A stretch of 64,000 nt of DNA from Ornithinimicrobium faecis (GTDB lineage Bacteria; Actinomycetota; Actinomycetes; Actinomycetales; Dermatophilaceae), in assembly GCF_023923225.1 (NCBI RefSeq), contig NZ_CP099489.1, positions 1,302,001 through 1,366,000 of the forward strand, written 5' to 3'. The notes beneath the pieces were generated by a model that searched no databases, had not been told where the DNA came from, and worked only from the letters and a program-made list of their open reading frames with translations. A program made the position numbers and the translations under genes. Position 1 is the stretch's first letter, and each line of letters begins with the position of its first letter. Of the stretch, positions 42,685 through 52,321 are shown one piece after another.

Positions 42685-43704
42685 TCAGCCGAGCTGCTGT
42701 TCGCGGCGAGCCTCGGTCGGGCTCATGCCGAACTGGTTGCGGAAGACGCGGGAGAAGTGCGAGGGCGAGCCGAACCCTGAGCGTTGGCCCACCTGGGCGG
42801 CTGTCAGGTGCAGTCCCTCGGGTGTCGTGAGCAGCGTCAGTGCGTTCTCCAGGCGAACCTGCAGGATGGCTTGCGCGACGGTGGTCCCGTGGCTGGAGAA
42901 GATGCGGCTCAGGTGGCGCTGACTCAGGTTCAGCGCGCGGGCGATGCCGTCGACCGAGAGGTCCGGGTCGACGAGGTGACGCTGGATGAGGGCCATGGCC
43001 TCGGTGAAATAGTCCTTGGTCGAGTCCTTGGCCTGGCCGGACAGGCGCCGGAGGGCCTGCAGAGTTGCCTCGACGAAGGTCTCACCGAACTCGTGCGGGT
43101 TCACCCCGACGGGAGCCTCGAAAGCGTCGGTCAACACGTTGAGCAGGTGCCGTGTCGACTCACTGTCCACCCCGTTGCCGTTGTGCTGCATGACCTTGAG
43201 GTTGCGGAACGCGTCCTGCATGCCGATGTCGGCCAGGTGATAGCGCGGCACGCTGGCAACGATCGCGTGCATGCCCTCGGAGAACCCCAGGAGGAAGGGG
43301 GTGTCTGAGTCATAGATCGCCACCTCGCCCTGTTTGACGAGCACAGGGGAGGTGCCGTTGAAGTGGAAGGACTCGCCGGCCAGCACGAACGTGAACATCA
43401 CGGAGTCCACCCGCAACTGCTGGGCCATCTCAGGAGTGCGCTCGACGGTGTGCGCGTTGCCGGTGATGTCGGCGACCGACAGGCCGTTGATGACAGCGCT
43501 GCGCATGGTGCCGACGACCCCAGTCTGCTGAGGTGAGCTGGCCTTCAGCCCGAGCAGGTGGCTGCGGTTGCGCGCCTCCCACACCGCGTTGCGCAGGGTG
43601 GGCTCGACATCCACGGTGCTGATCGTCTCCACACCGTGCTCGTCACGCGTCACCGCCGCCTCAAGTTGTGAGTCCACGCGGGGATGGCGGAGCAAGTGAC
43701 TCAT
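42685..43704 (-). CDS. AraC-family regulator
   Basis: This 339-residue protein has an N-terminal AraC-binding-2 region (about 25-200, FTFVLAGESFHFNG and VAIYDSDTPFLLGFSEGMHAIVASVPR) and a C-terminal pair of HTHs (about 238-335, DLSVDGIARALNLSQRHLSRIFSSHGTTVAQAILQVRLE and SGFGSPSHFSRVFRNQFGMSPTEAR). It resembles FeaR-like activators of aromatic catabolism. Start ATG 43704 has AGAGGC 8 bases upstream. It is the first regulator of the hydroxyquinol region and lies next to the alpha/beta hydrolase gene in the same orientation. Confidence 0.92.
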   Translation of the reverse strand: MSHLLRHPRVDSQLEAAVTRDEHGVETISTVDVEPTLRNAVWEARNRSHLLGLKASSPQQTGVVGTMRSAVINGLSVADITGNAHTVERTPEMAQQLRVDSVMFTFVLAGESFHFNGTSPVLVKQGEVAIYDSDTPFLLGFSEGMHAIVASVPRYHLADIGMQDAFRNLKVMQHNGNGVDSESTRHLLNVLTDAFEAPVGVNPHEFGETFVEATLQALRRLSGQAKDSTKDYFTEAMALIQRHLVDPDLSVDGIARALNLSQRHLSRIFSSHGTTVAQAILQVRLENALTLLTTPEGLHLTAAQVGQRSGFGSPSHFSRVFRNQFGMSPTEARREQQLG

Positions 43705-43768
43705 CGTCGATGCCTCTTCTCGCCGTCCTGCCAGTGCTCTGCATGCTAGCCAACGATTCTGATCGGGA

Positions 43769-44794
43769 TCAGGACGTCACCGCGCCTTCACCCACGGTGG
43801 CGAGCCAGTCCAGGACCTGGGCCAGCACCTCGCGGGAGTTGGCCTCGAAGATCAGGCCGTGCCCGTTGCCCTCCACACCGTGATCGGGCAGGTGCAGCGA
43901 GGTGGTGACGGCCCCGGACCGCGTGAGGATGTCGGTGAACTCCTCCCGGAAGGCGGCAAAGGGTGAGGCTCCACCCGTGACCAAGGCAATGGGTATGCCG
44001 TGGAGCGCGGGCAGCGTGAGTGCTGCGGCTCCCGCAGCACTTGCCTCCGCAGTGTTGGCGAAGGCCGGCTCGGTCGTGATCGGCGCCGCGGTCAGCCCCC
44101 ACGCCAGCGCGCCCATGCCGGGGAACTCCACGAAGGCCGGGCCCATCGGCTCGAGCGCGACGATGCCCTTGACCAGCTCCGGGCGTGCGTCCGTGACGAG
44201 CCAGCCGACCGGACCGCCCGCGGAGTGGGTGACCAGGACGGCCGGTCCGACCCGGTCCAGGACCTTGGCGAGCCGGTCGGCGTCGAGCTGCTGGGACAGG
44301 GCGAAGTCCGCAGGCAGCGGGCCCATGCCAGCGATCATCTGATCCATCTCAGCGCTGCCCGGGTCACGGTCCCACGGCCACGCGGTCTGCGCCTGCGCTG
44401 CGGAGTCGTCGGCGAAGAGCCCGCGTCCGGCCTCATAGGGGAACGGTCCGCCCATCGGGCCGATGACGTCGGGGTGATAGGGGGAGCGGCCGTGGCCGAC
44501 GCGGTCCACCACATAGACCACATAGCCCGCCTCGACGAGCAGTCGTGCCCAGCCGGGCCGGCCGTCGGGGGTGGTCATCCAGTCGGTGCCCTGGCCGCCG
44601 CCTCCGTGGACGAGCACCAGCGGGTGGGGATGGAGGACCTCCTCCGGCGTCTCCCACTCCACGTGCATCGGGCCAGCTTGGACATGGACCTCCCCGGCCT
44701 GCACGACCTCGCCCGGGATCCAGAAGTTGCCGCGACGGGTGCGCAGCAGGGGCGTGTCCTGATCGAGGTGGGGAGGGGGCGTCGTCAACGTCAT
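43769..44794 (-). CDS. Alpha/beta-fold hydrolase
   Basis: This 341-residue hydrolase has the oxyanion loop VLVHGGGGQG, nucleophile THSAGGPVGW (Ser in a T-H-S-A-G elbow), an acid in the region before the C-terminus and the final His in GVEGNGHGLIFE. AGGAGAGCCC precedes ATG 44794. The open reading continues upstream without a good start. It may hydrolyse an ester or amide of an aromatic compound feeding the hydroxyquinol pathway, but the sequence gives no substrate. Confidence 0.85.
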   Translation of the reverse strand: MTLTTPPPHLDQDTPLLRTRRGNFWIPGEVVQAGEVHVQAGPMHVEWETPEEVLHPHPLVLVHGGGGQGTDWMTTPDGRPGWARLLVEAGYVVYVVDRVGHGRSPYHPDVIGPMGGPFPYEAGRGLFADDSAAQAQTAWPWDRDPGSAEMDQMIAGMGPLPADFALSQQLDADRLAKVLDRVGPAVLVTHSAGGPVGWLVTDARPELVKGIVALEPMGPAFVEFPGMGALAWGLTAAPITTEPAFANTAEASAAGAAALTLPALHGIPIALVTGGASPFAAFREEFTDILTRSGAVTTSLHLPDHGVEGNGHGLIFEANSREVLAQVLDWLATVGEGAVTS

Positions 44795-44960
44795 GGGCTC
44801 TCCTGTGAGGCTGCGTTTGTCGATTCCGGACATCGTGGGTGTCCCGTGCCCGTCCTGCGAGCACCAACGCCCAGGATGTCCGGTTGAGACCAGGGTGATG
44901 GCTGATTCGGGACAGGTTGGCCTGCGGCGTGCTCGAGTGACACCCCGTCGTGCCGTGGGC

Positions 44961-45857
44961 TCAGCCCAGGATCGAGGACAGGAACCGGCGGGCGACCGGA
45001 GACAGCGGGGCGTCCCGGCGCCACAGCACCACCAGGAACAGGGAGGGGAGCCCGCCCTCGACCTCGACCGTGGCCAAGGCGGTGAGCTGCTCGGCCACTC
45101 CAGCGCCCAGCACGCTGACGGCCAGGCCACCGGTGACCAGGGACAGCCCGGTGTGCGGGGTGGAGGCCTCGATGACCCGGGCCGGTCGCCGGCCGGCCCG
45201 CGCGAAGACCTCGTCCAGCGCCTCCGGCAGGATGCGCAGCCCGGGGATGCGCATCGGCAGCACCCAGGGGTGATCGAGCAGCGAGCTGAGCGCGACCGGT
45301 CCCGGCCCCACGCTGGTCCAGGACCGGGGGACGACCAGCTCCAGCGGCACCTCGACCGAGACCGCCGCCTGCAGGGACTGCGTGAGCGCGGTGGTCAGCA
45401 CGTCGGGCTCGGCCGACGGGATCACCGCGAGATCGACCTCGCCGCGCGTGACCAGGTCAAGGAGCCGTCCCGGTGGAGCGTCCACCAGGCTGACGGAGAC
45501 GTCCTGGTGCTCGCCGAGGAAGCGCTGCACCTGCTGACTCACCAGGCTCCACAGCCCGATCGGCTCGGCCCCGATCCGGAGCTCACCACTGAGGCCCGCG
45601 CCCATAGCCCGCATGGACTCCTGGGTGCGGGTCGCGTCCCCGAGGAGTTGGCGGGCCGCCACCATCAGGTGCTCCCCGGCCTCGGTCAGGGCCACGCCGC
45701 GGGGCAGCCGGTGGAAGAGCGTCACCCCCAGGTCCTTCTCGAGGTCACTGATGGCCAGGGACAACGGTGGTTGCGTCATGTGCAACCCACGCGCCGCAGC
45801 CGTGATCGACCCCTCCTCGGCCACGGCCACGAAATAGCGCAACTGACGCAGATCCAT
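44961..45857 (-). CDS. LysR-type regulator of the hydroxyquinol operon
   Basis: This 298-residue LTTR has an N-terminal winged HTH (MDLRQLRYFVAVAEEGSITAAARGLHMTQPPLSLAISDLEKDLGVTLFHRLPRG) and a periplasmic-binding-like effector domain. It is divergent from the FAD monooxygenase gene, the classic arrangement for LTTR control of aromatic catabolism. ATG 45857 is used; GTG two codons upstream is possible. The start codon lies within a dyad that is a likely LTTR operator, implying autorepression. The inducer may be the ring-cleavage substrate or an intermediate such as hydroxyquinol. Confidence 0.92.
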   Translation of the reverse strand: MDLRQLRYFVAVAEEGSITAAARGLHMTQPPLSLAISDLEKDLGVTLFHRLPRGVALTEAGEHLMVAARQLLGDATRTQESMRAMGAGLSGELRIGAEPIGLWSLVSQQVQRFLGEHQDVSVSLVDAPPGRLLDLVTRGEVDLAVIPSAEPDVLTTALTQSLQAAVSVEVPLELVVPRSWTSVGPGPVALSSLLDHPWVLPMRIPGLRILPEALDEVFARAGRRPARVIEASTPHTGLSLVTGGLAVSVLGAGVAEQLTALATVEVEGGLPSLFLVVLWRRDAPLSPVARRFLSSILG

Positions 45858-45874
45858 ACACACAGCATATGGAT
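45852..45874. promoter_or_regulatory. LysR operator overlapping the lysR start codon
   Basis: ATCCATA, nine bases, then TATGGAT form a perfect 7-bp inverted repeat with the T-N11-A pattern. It covers the lysR ATG (45855-45857) and lies 80-100 bases before the divergent hydroxylase start. Confidence 0.6.
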
Positions 45875-45954
45875 GACGCCTGTGATCGGTAGTTGTTGAT
45901 TGCCCTCGCGCCGCGCAGAGTGGGAACTCTCATCACCGACGAGAGGAACGGCCC

Positions 45955-47754
45955 ATGGCTGAGTTCAACGACGGCATCACCGAGACCGAGGTGCCGCAGG
46001 CCGATCTCGTGGAGACCGACGTCGTCATCGTCGGGTCCGGCCCGGCCGGGGCGTCTGCCGCGCTGTTCCTGTCCACCCTCGGGGTCAGCAACATCATGGT
46101 CACGAAATATCGCTGGACGGCCAACACTCCCCGGGCGCACATCACCAACCAGCGGTCCATGGAGATCTTCCGTGACATGGGCATCGAGGACCAGGTGCTG
46201 GCGGACGCGACGCCGCACCACCTGATGGGCGACACGGTCTTTTGCACCTCGATCGCCGGCGACGAGCTGGGCCGGATCCAGACGTGGGGGACCTCGCCCG
46301 ACCGCGAGGGCGACTACGTCAAGGCCTCCCCGTCCCTGAACTGCGACATCCCTCAGACCTATCTCGAGCCGATCCTGGTCAAGAACGCCACGGTCCGCGG
46401 CACGCACTCGCGCTTCTCGACCGAATACCTGGGCCACACCCAGGACGACAACGGCGTCACCGTCGACGTGCTCGACCGCCTGGACGGGCGGACCTACCAG
46501 ATCCGCTGCAAATACCTGATCGGCGCCGACGGGGCCCGCTCCAAGATCGCCCAGGAGCTCGAGCTGCCCTTTGAGGGCGCGATGGACATCGCCGGCTCGA
46601 TGAACATCACCTTCAAGGCAGAGCTGACCGAGCTGGTGGGCCACCGACCCTCGGTCCTCTATTGGGTCGTCCAGCCCGGCTCCAACATCGGCGGGATCGG
46701 CGCCGGCCTGTTCCGCATGGTCCGCATGTGGGACGAGTGGCTCATCGTCTGGGGCTATGACATCAACCAGCCACCGCCGGAGATGGACGAGGCCAAGGCG
46801 CTGGAGATCGTGCACTCCATGATGGGCCGCGACGACATCGACGTGGAGATCCTCGGTTACAGCCTCTGGGGCAACAACGAGATGTATGCCACCCACCTGC
46901 AGAAGGGCCGGGTCTTCATCGCGGGCGACGCTGCGCACCGGCACCCGCCGAGCAACGGCCTGGGCTCCAACACCTCCGTGCAGGACTCCTACAACCTGGC
47001 CTGGAAGATCGCCGCCGTGCTGAGCGGCCGGGCGGGGGAGGGCCTGCTCGACACCTACTCGGTCGAGCGCGCCCCGGTCGCCGAACAGATCGTGACCCGG
47101 GCCAACCAGTCCTCGCGCGAGTTTGGCGGCATCTTTGACGCGCTGGGCATGACGGCGGCCCGCAACGTCGAGGAGGTCCAGGCGGCCCTGGACGAGCTCA
47201 AGGCCGACACCACGGCGGGCGCGGCCAAACGGCAGGCGCTCGCCGAGGCCTTCGAGATCAAGAACTACGAGTTCAACGCCCACGGTGTTGAGCTGGGTCA
47301 GAACTATGCCGGATCCTCGGCCATCGTCTCCGACGGCACGAGCCTGCCAGCGCCGCAACGGGATCCGCAGCTCTACTACGAGCCGCACACCACGCCGGGG
47401 GTCCGACTCCCGCACGCCTGGGTCGGCTCGTCGGCCACCAAGGTGTCCACCCACGACCTCGCGCCCTATGGCCAGTTCACCCTGTTCACCGGCAAGACCG
47501 GCAAGGCCTGGGTGCAGGCCGCAGAGCAGGTCGCCGCCGAGCTCGGGGTGGCGCTGCAGGCCGTCGTGATCGGGCCGGGCGAGGAGATCCAGGACCTCTA
47601 TTTTGACTGGATGAAGCTGCGCGAGGTGGACGAGGACGGTGCCGTGCTCGTGCGCCCCGACACCCACGTCGGCTGGCGCTCGGCCTCGCTGCCCGACGAC
47701 CCCTCCGGGGCGCTGCGCGACGCGCTGGCCCAGTTGCTCCACCAGGACAAGTGA
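45955..47754 (+). CDS. FAD-dependent aromatic hydroxylase (TfdB/resorcinol hydroxylase-like)
   Basis: This 599-residue class A flavin monooxygenase has GSGPAG at 27-32, a DGARSKIAQEL motif for NAD(P)H and FAD contact, and GRVFIAGDAAHRHPPSNGLGSNTSVQDSYNLAWKIA at about 318-353. The C-terminal thioredoxin-like domain is the one found in phenol hydroxylases. It adds OH to a phenolic ring. Since maleylacetate reductase and hydroxyquinol dioxygenase follow, the likely reaction is resorcinol or a related phenol to hydroxyquinol. GAGAGGAACGG precedes ATG 45955. It is divergent from lysR and its stop overlaps the next gene's GTG. Confidence 0.9.
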   Translation: MAEFNDGITETEVPQADLVETDVVIVGSGPAGASAALFLSTLGVSNIMVTKYRWTANTPRAHITNQRSMEIFRDMGIEDQVLADATPHHLMGDTVFCTSIAGDELGRIQTWGTSPDREGDYVKASPSLNCDIPQTYLEPILVKNATVRGTHSRFSTEYLGHTQDDNGVTVDVLDRLDGRTYQIRCKYLIGADGARSKIAQELELPFEGAMDIAGSMNITFKAELTELVGHRPSVLYWVVQPGSNIGGIGAGLFRMVRMWDEWLIVWGYDINQPPPEMDEAKALEIVHSMMGRDDIDVEILGYSLWGNNEMYATHLQKGRVFIAGDAAHRHPPSNGLGSNTSVQDSYNLAWKIAAVLSGRAGEGLLDTYSVERAPVAEQIVTRANQSSREFGGIFDALGMTAARNVEEVQAALDELKADTTAGAAKRQALAEAFEIKNYEFNAHGVELGQNYAGSSAIVSDGTSLPAPQRDPQLYYEPHTTPGVRLPHAWVGSSATKVSTHDLAPYGQFTLFTGKTGKAWVQAAEQVAAELGVALQAVVIGPGEEIQDLYFDWMKLREVDEDGAVLVRPDTHVGWRSASLPDDPSGALRDALAQLLHQDK

Positions 47755-48863
47755 GCACCCGTATGCCGTTCACTCACGACTCCCTCGCCCAGCGGGTCAT
47801 CCTGGGGTCGGGGCAGGCGAGCGCGGCTCTCGCCGCGGAGATCGAGCGGCTCGGCGGACGCCGCGTGATGGTCATCGCCGGTGAGCACGAGGCCGCGCTG
47901 GCGGACCAGGTGGTGGCCGATCAGTCGGTGGAGCTGCGCTGGGGCGAGGTGCGCCAGCACGTCCCGCTGGAGCTGGCGCAGCGTGCCCGGGCCGCCGCGA
48001 GGGAGGCCGGGATCGACCTCGTCGTCAGCGTCGGCGGTGGCTCGACCACCGGGCTGGCCAAGGCGGTCGCGATGGAGGTCGATGTCACGATCATCGCCGT
48101 GCCGACGACCTATGCCGGCTCGGAGGCCACCAACGTCTGGGGGCTGACAGAGGACGGCACCAAGACCACGGGGGCCGACCCGCGGGTGCTGCCCACGACC
48201 GTGATCTATGACGCCGAGCTGACCACCTCCCTGCCGGTCGACCTGACCGTCGCGTCCGGTCTGAACGGCCTGGCGCACTGCGTGGACTCGTTGTGGGCCC
48301 CGCGCGCTGACCCGATCAACCTGGCGATGGCGCTGGAGGGTGCCCGCGCTCTGGCGCTCGGGCTGCCCGCGGTCGTCGCCGACCCGCAGGACCTGGTCGG
48401 CCGGGAGCAGTGCCTCTATGGCGCCTATCTGTCGGCGGTGGCGTTTGCCTCGGCCGGCTCGGGCATGCACCACAAGATCTGCCACGTCCTCGGCGGGGCC
48501 TACGACCTGCCGCACGCCCCGACGCACGCGGTGGTGCTGCCCTACGTCCTGGCGCACAACGCCGCCGCCGTCCCGGCCGAGGCGGGCCGTCTGGCGCTGG
48601 CCCTGGGGGCCACGCCGACCCAGGTCGAGGCCGACCCGGCGCAGGCAGCGGTCGACGCCCTCGAGGAGTTGCGGGTGGCGCTGGACGCGCCCCGCAGCCT
48701 GGCCGAGGTCGGTCTGGCCGAGGGTGACCTGCCCGACGCCGTCCAGCGGTCCCTGCCCAAGATCCCCGAGTCCAACCCCGTCCCGGTGACGCAGGCATCC
48801 CTGACCGGGCTGCTCCGCTCCGCCTGGGCGGGCGACACACCAACCCTGCACCGCCACCCGTGA
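47751..48863 (+). CDS. Maleylacetate reductase
   Basis: This 370-residue iron-type alcohol dehydrogenase has [15 protein letters not shown] (NADH-binding), [21 protein letters not shown] and the metal-binding [28 protein letters not shown]. These are the diagnostic motifs of maleylacetate reductases. It reduces maleylacetate to 3-oxoadipate with NADH. The GTG start overlaps the hydroxylase stop by 4 bases; ATG four codons later is the alternative. Together with the next gene this makes a complete lower hydroxyquinol branch leading to 3-oxoadipate and the TCA cycle. Confidence 0.93.
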   Translation: MSTRMPFTHDSLAQRVILGSGQASAALAAEIERLGGRRVMVIAGEHEAALADQVVADQSVELRWGEVRQHVPLELAQRARAAAREAGIDLVVSVGGGSTTGLAKAVAMEVDVTIIAVPTTYAGSEATNVWGLTEDGTKTTGADPRVLPTTVIYDAELTTSLPVDLTVASGLNGLAHCVDSLWAPRADPINLAMALEGARALALGLPAVVADPQDLVGREQCLYGAYLSAVAFASAGSGMHHKICHVLGGAYDLPHAPTHAVVLPYVLAHNAAAVPAEAGRLALALGATPTQVEADPAQAAVDALEELRVALDAPRSLAEVGLAEGDLPDAVQRSLPKIPESNPVPVTQASLTGLLRSAWAGDTPTLHRHP

Positions 48864-48880
48864 CCGACGAAGGAGTCGAG

Positions 48881-49888
48881 ATGACTGAGCAAGCTAGCCC
48901 CACGGCATACCCCCAGCCGTTGCCCCCAGAGAAGACCGCCGGTGACGACGGCACCCGCACCATCACCGTCTCGGCCGAGCAGGCCGCCCGCGAGCAGGCC
49001 CTGGTGGAGGAGGTGGTCGCCAGTTTCGACGGTGCGGAGTCGGCGCGGCTGAAGCAGATCATGCAGGCCCTGACGCGGCACGTGCACGCGTTTGCTCGCG
49101 AGGTGCGCCTGACCGAGCAGGAGTGGGGCGCGGCCATCGAGTTCCTGACCGCGGCCGGGCACATCACCACCGACACCCGCCAGGAGTTCGTCCTGCTCTC
49201 CGACACGCTCGGGCTGTCGATGCAGACGATCGCCATCAACAACGAGGCGCACGGGGACGCGACCGAGGCGACCGTCTTCGGGCCGTTCTTCGTCGAGGGC
49301 GCACCCGAGATCGCGAACGGGGAGGACATGGCCTTCGGTGCGGCCGGGCAGCCGTGCTGGGTGGAGGGTCGGGTCACCGACGCGGACGGCAACCCGGTCC
49401 CCGGCGCCCGCATCGAGGTGTGGGAGGCCGACGAGGACGGCTTCTATGACGTGCAGTATGGCGACGGGCGCACCGCCGCCCGGGCGCACCTGTTCAGCGA
49501 GGACGACGGGACCTATCGGTTCTGGGGGATCACGCCGACGCCCTATCCGATCCCCTATGACGGGCCGGTCGGCAAGATGCTGCAGGCGGTGGGTCGCTCC
49601 CCGATGCGCACCTCGCACCTGCACTTCATGGTCACTGCCGAGGGGCAGCGCACCCTGGTGACGCACATCTTCGTCGACGGCTGCGACTATCTCGGGCGCG
49701 ACTCCGTCTTTGGCGTCAAGGAGTCGCTGATCAAGGACTTTGCCGTCCAGCCCGCCGGGACGCCGACCCCGGACGGTCGGGTCGTCGAGGGCGACTGGGC
49801 CACCGTCCGGTTCGACATCGTGCTGGCGCCCGCGCAGGAGGTTGACGGCGAGGACGTGCACTGGGTCGCGGTGCAGCAGGAGGGCTAG
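48881..49888 (+). CDS. Intradiol ring-cleavage dioxygenase, hydroxyquinol 1,2-dioxygenase type
   Basis: This 335-residue intradiol dioxygenase has an N-terminal helical dimerisation domain (residues about 35-125) and a catalytic beta domain. [13 protein letters not shown], the [29 protein letters not shown] block and [12 protein letters not shown] carry the Tyr ligands, and TSHLHFMV the two His ligands of the Fe(III). It cleaves hydroxyquinol (or catechol) to maleylacetate. AAGGAGTCGAG precedes ATG 48881; GTG 48860 is an upstream alternative overlapping the reductase stop. A 16-bp inverted repeat follows the gene. Confidence 0.93.
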   Translation: MTEQASPTAYPQPLPPEKTAGDDGTRTITVSAEQAAREQALVEEVVASFDGAESARLKQIMQALTRHVHAFAREVRLTEQEWGAAIEFLTAAGHITTDTRQEFVLLSDTLGLSMQTIAINNEAHGDATEATVFGPFFVEGAPEIANGEDMAFGAAGQPCWVEGRVTDADGNPVPGARIEVWEADEDGFYDVQYGDGRTAARAHLFSEDDGTYRFWGITPTPYPIPYDGPVGKMLQAVGRSPMRTSHLHFMVTAEGQRTLVTHIFVDGCDYLGRDSVFGVKESLIKDFAVQPAGTPTPDGRVVEGDWATVRFDIVLAPAQEVDGEDVHWVAVQQEG

Positions 49889-49898
49889 GCGGCCGGAT

Positions 49899-49946
49899 GT
49901 CCGCCTCAGACAAGGGGCGCGGGCGCAGGGCTTGTCTGAGGCAGAC
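49899..49946 (+). terminator. Inverted repeat after the dioxygenase gene
   Basis: Sixteen bases (49899-49914) pair with 49931-49946 with one mismatch, around a GC-rich 16-base loop; the core is GCCTCAGACAAG/CTTGTCTGAGGC. It may terminate the hydroxyquinol operon or, given its length, be an operator for the following monooxygenase gene. Confidence 0.55.
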
Positions 49947-50051
49947 GCCGCGCTGTGCCAGGGCGGACAGATTTGCTGGCGTCGACCGCGCGTTGGACGC
50001 CGGCGACTTCACTGAGATGACGGCAGGACATTGGCGAGAGGAAGGCCCGAC

Positions 50052-51860
50052 ATGCAGGACACATCGGCAGCTGACGAGATCCAGGACGTCTTGACGGGCC
50101 TGGGCGAGGCGCTCGCGGCACGGGACGTGGACCGCGCCCTGACGTTCTTTGCGGAGGACTGCTATTGGCGTGACTTCGTCTCCTTCACCTGGAACATGAT
50201 CACGCTCGAGGGCCAGGATGCCATCGCGGACATGTTGCGTGAGCGGCTCGAGGATGTGCAGCCGGACGACTGGGCTCCCGATGACGCGGTGCCGGCTCGG
50301 CGTGACGGCGGGGTCACTGAGGGCTTCATCCGCTTCAGCACGAGCGTGGCCCACGGCTATGGCTATGTCCGCCTCAGGGACGGCAAGATCTGGACGCTGC
50401 TCACCACCGCGCAGGACCTCAAGGGCCACGAGGAGCCCGGCTCGCTGTCCCGCCCGCTCGGGCTGGTCCAGGACGAGCAGATCGGGGAGCCCACGTGGAC
50501 CGACCGCCGCGACGCCGAGCGCGCCGAGCTCGGGGTCACGCAGCAGCCGTATGTGCTCATCGTCGGCGGCGGACACTCCGGGATCATCCTGGCCGCCCGG
50601 TTGCGCCAGCTCGGTGTGCCCGCGCTGATCGTGGAGAAGAACGAGCGGGCGGGGGACAACTGGCGCAAGCGCTACAAGACCCTGCAGCTGCACAACCCGA
50701 TCTGGGAGAACGAGCTGCCCTATTTGTCCTTCCCGGACAACTGGCCGATCTACATGAACAAGGACAAGTTCGCCGACTGGCTCGAGTCCTACACCAACGT
50801 CATGGAGCTCAACTTCTGGGGCGGCGCCGAGGCCACGAGTGCGCGCTTCGACGAGGAGACCTCGACCTGGGAGGTCGAGGTCGAGCGGCACGGTGAGAAG
50901 GTCACTCTGCGCCCCAAGCAGCTCGTGATGTCGACCGGCTCTCACGCCCGGCCCACGATCCCGGACCTGCCCGGGCGTGATGTGTTTGAGGGGATCCAGC
51001 AGCACTCATCTGAGCACCCTGGCCCGGACGGGTTGGAGGGCAAGAAGGTCGTGGTCGTCGGCTCGGGCACCTCGGCCCACGACATTGCCGCGGCCCTGGC
51101 TGCCCGCGATGTCGACGTGACCATGATCCAGCGCTCGCCGACCTATGTGGTCAAGCCCGACAGCTTCAACAAGCACGTCCTGGGGGCGTTGTATTCGCAG
51201 GAAGCAGCCGCGAACGGGGTCACGCCGGAGAAGGGCGACATCCTGGCCGCGTCGTTTCCTTATGCGCTGTTCTTTGACGTCCAGAAGGCTGGCGTCGACA
51301 AGATCCGCGAGATCGACGCCGAGTTCTATGAGGAGCTCGGCAACTCCGGCTTCCTGCTCGACTTCGGGCCCAGGGATGGCGGGCTGTTTGCTCGGGCCAT
51401 CACCGGCGTGAACAACTACTACATCGACGTGGGCGCGGCTCAGATGATCATCGACGGCCGGCTCAAGGTCGCCAGCGGTTCTGGTGTCAAGGAGCTGCGC
51501 GAGCGCAGCGTGATCCTGGAGGACGGTCGCGAGCTCGACGCCGACGCGATCATCTATGCCACCGGCTTCACCTCCATGAAGGGGGCGATCGCCGACCTCA
51601 TCTCTCCCGAGGTGGCCGAGCGCCTCGGGGAGATCTCGGGCATCGGATCCGGGGAGGGCACCGACCCTGGCCCGTGGGAGGGCGAGATCCGCAACATGTG
51701 GAAGCCGGTGGACCAGGAGGGGCTGTGGTTCCACGGAGCCCTGATCGCGCACGCCCGTTCCTACTCGCGCTATCTCGCCCTGCAGTTGAAGGCTCGGATG
51801 GAGGGCATGCCCACCCCGACCTATCGGCTGGAGGAGGCTCGGGACTCGTCGCTGGTGTGA
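50052..51860 (+). CDS. SnoaL/NTF2-like domain fused to flavin monooxygenase
   Basis: This 602-residue protein has an N-terminal SnoaL/NTF2-like fold at about residues 1-130 (DEIQDVLTGLGEALAARDVDRALTFFAEDCYWRDF and a DGKIWTLLTT strand), followed by a YUC/FMO-type monooxygenase. The FAD motif is VGGGHSGIILAARLRQLG (about 175), the NADPH motif VVVVGSGTSAHDIAAALAARD (about 345), and the ATGF-type IIYATGFTSMKGA near 510. AGAGGAAGG precedes ATG 50052. It lies beyond an inverted repeat but in the same orientation as the hydroxyquinol operon. The substrate is unknown; oxidation of an upstream aromatic or side chain is plausible. Confidence 0.88.
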   Translation: MQDTSAADEIQDVLTGLGEALAARDVDRALTFFAEDCYWRDFVSFTWNMITLEGQDAIADMLRERLEDVQPDDWAPDDAVPARRDGGVTEGFIRFSTSVAHGYGYVRLRDGKIWTLLTTAQDLKGHEEPGSLSRPLGLVQDEQIGEPTWTDRRDAERAELGVTQQPYVLIVGGGHSGIILAARLRQLGVPALIVEKNERAGDNWRKRYKTLQLHNPIWENELPYLSFPDNWPIYMNKDKFADWLESYTNVMELNFWGGAEATSARFDEETSTWEVEVERHGEKVTLRPKQLVMSTGSHARPTIPDLPGRDVFEGIQQHSSEHPGPDGLEGKKVVVVGSGTSAHDIAAALAARDVDVTMIQRSPTYVVKPDSFNKHVLGALYSQEAAANGVTPEKGDILAASFPYALFFDVQKAGVDKIREIDAEFYEELGNSGFLLDFGPRDGGLFARAITGVNNYYIDVGAAQMIIDGRLKVASGSGVKELRERSVILEDGRELDADAIIYATGFTSMKGAIADLISPEVAERLGEISGIGSGEGTDPGPWEGEIRNMWKPVDQEGLWFHGALIAHARSYSRYLALQLKARMEGMPTPTYRLEEARDSSLV

Positions 51861-51926
51861 CAGGTCCAGTGTGTTGACGCAGACCGAGGTGCCCGCCTAG
51901 GTTTGTGGCAACGCAAGGAGGCCTAG

Positions 51927-52310
51927 GTGGTGCCTGACGACACCGGAGCGCAGCTGACCACGCTGGCGGTTGACCCTGCCTCGAGCGAGCCGCCTTTCGC
52001 CCAGTTGCGGACCCAGATCGCCAACCAGGTCGCCAGCGGTGCCCTCAAGGCTGGCGACCGTCTGCCCACCGTGCGCCAACTCGCCGGGGACCTGGGGATC
52101 GCCGCCAACACGGTGGCCCGCGCCTATCGAGAGTTGGAGGCCGATGGCCTCGTGGAGGGTCGAGGTCGTGCAGGCACCTTTGTGATGGGACGCAGCGGAC
52201 CGGAGGAGGCTGCCGACGCGGCCGCCTCGCTCTACGCCCGGACCGTCGCTGGCCTCGGCCTCGATCCTGCCGAGGCGCTCGCGATCGTTCGTCGAGCGCT
52301 GCGGGCCTGA
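51927..52310 (+). CDS. GntR-family (YtrA-type) regulator
   Basis: This 127-residue protein has a GntR winged HTH at about 22-92, containing PFAQLRTQIANQVASGALKAGDRLPTVRQLAGDLGIAANTVARAYRELEADGLVEGRGRAGTFV, and only a short C-terminal helix. The short form is YtrA-like, usually regulating ABC transporters; none is adjacent. AAGGAGG precedes tandem GTGs at 51927 and 51930. Its target is unclear. Confidence 0.92.
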   Translation: MVPDDTGAQLTTLAVDPASSEPPFAQLRTQIANQVASGALKAGDRLPTVRQLAGDLGIAANTVARAYRELEADGLVEGRGRAGTFVMGRSGPEEAADAAASLYARTVAGLGLDPAEALAIVRRALRA

Positions 52311-52321
52311 TCGGGGTGGCG

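Noticed and set aside
45745..47742. Long minus-strand open frame antisense to the FAD hydroxylase
   Set aside because: No motif; the hydroxylase has full FAD motifs on the plus strand.
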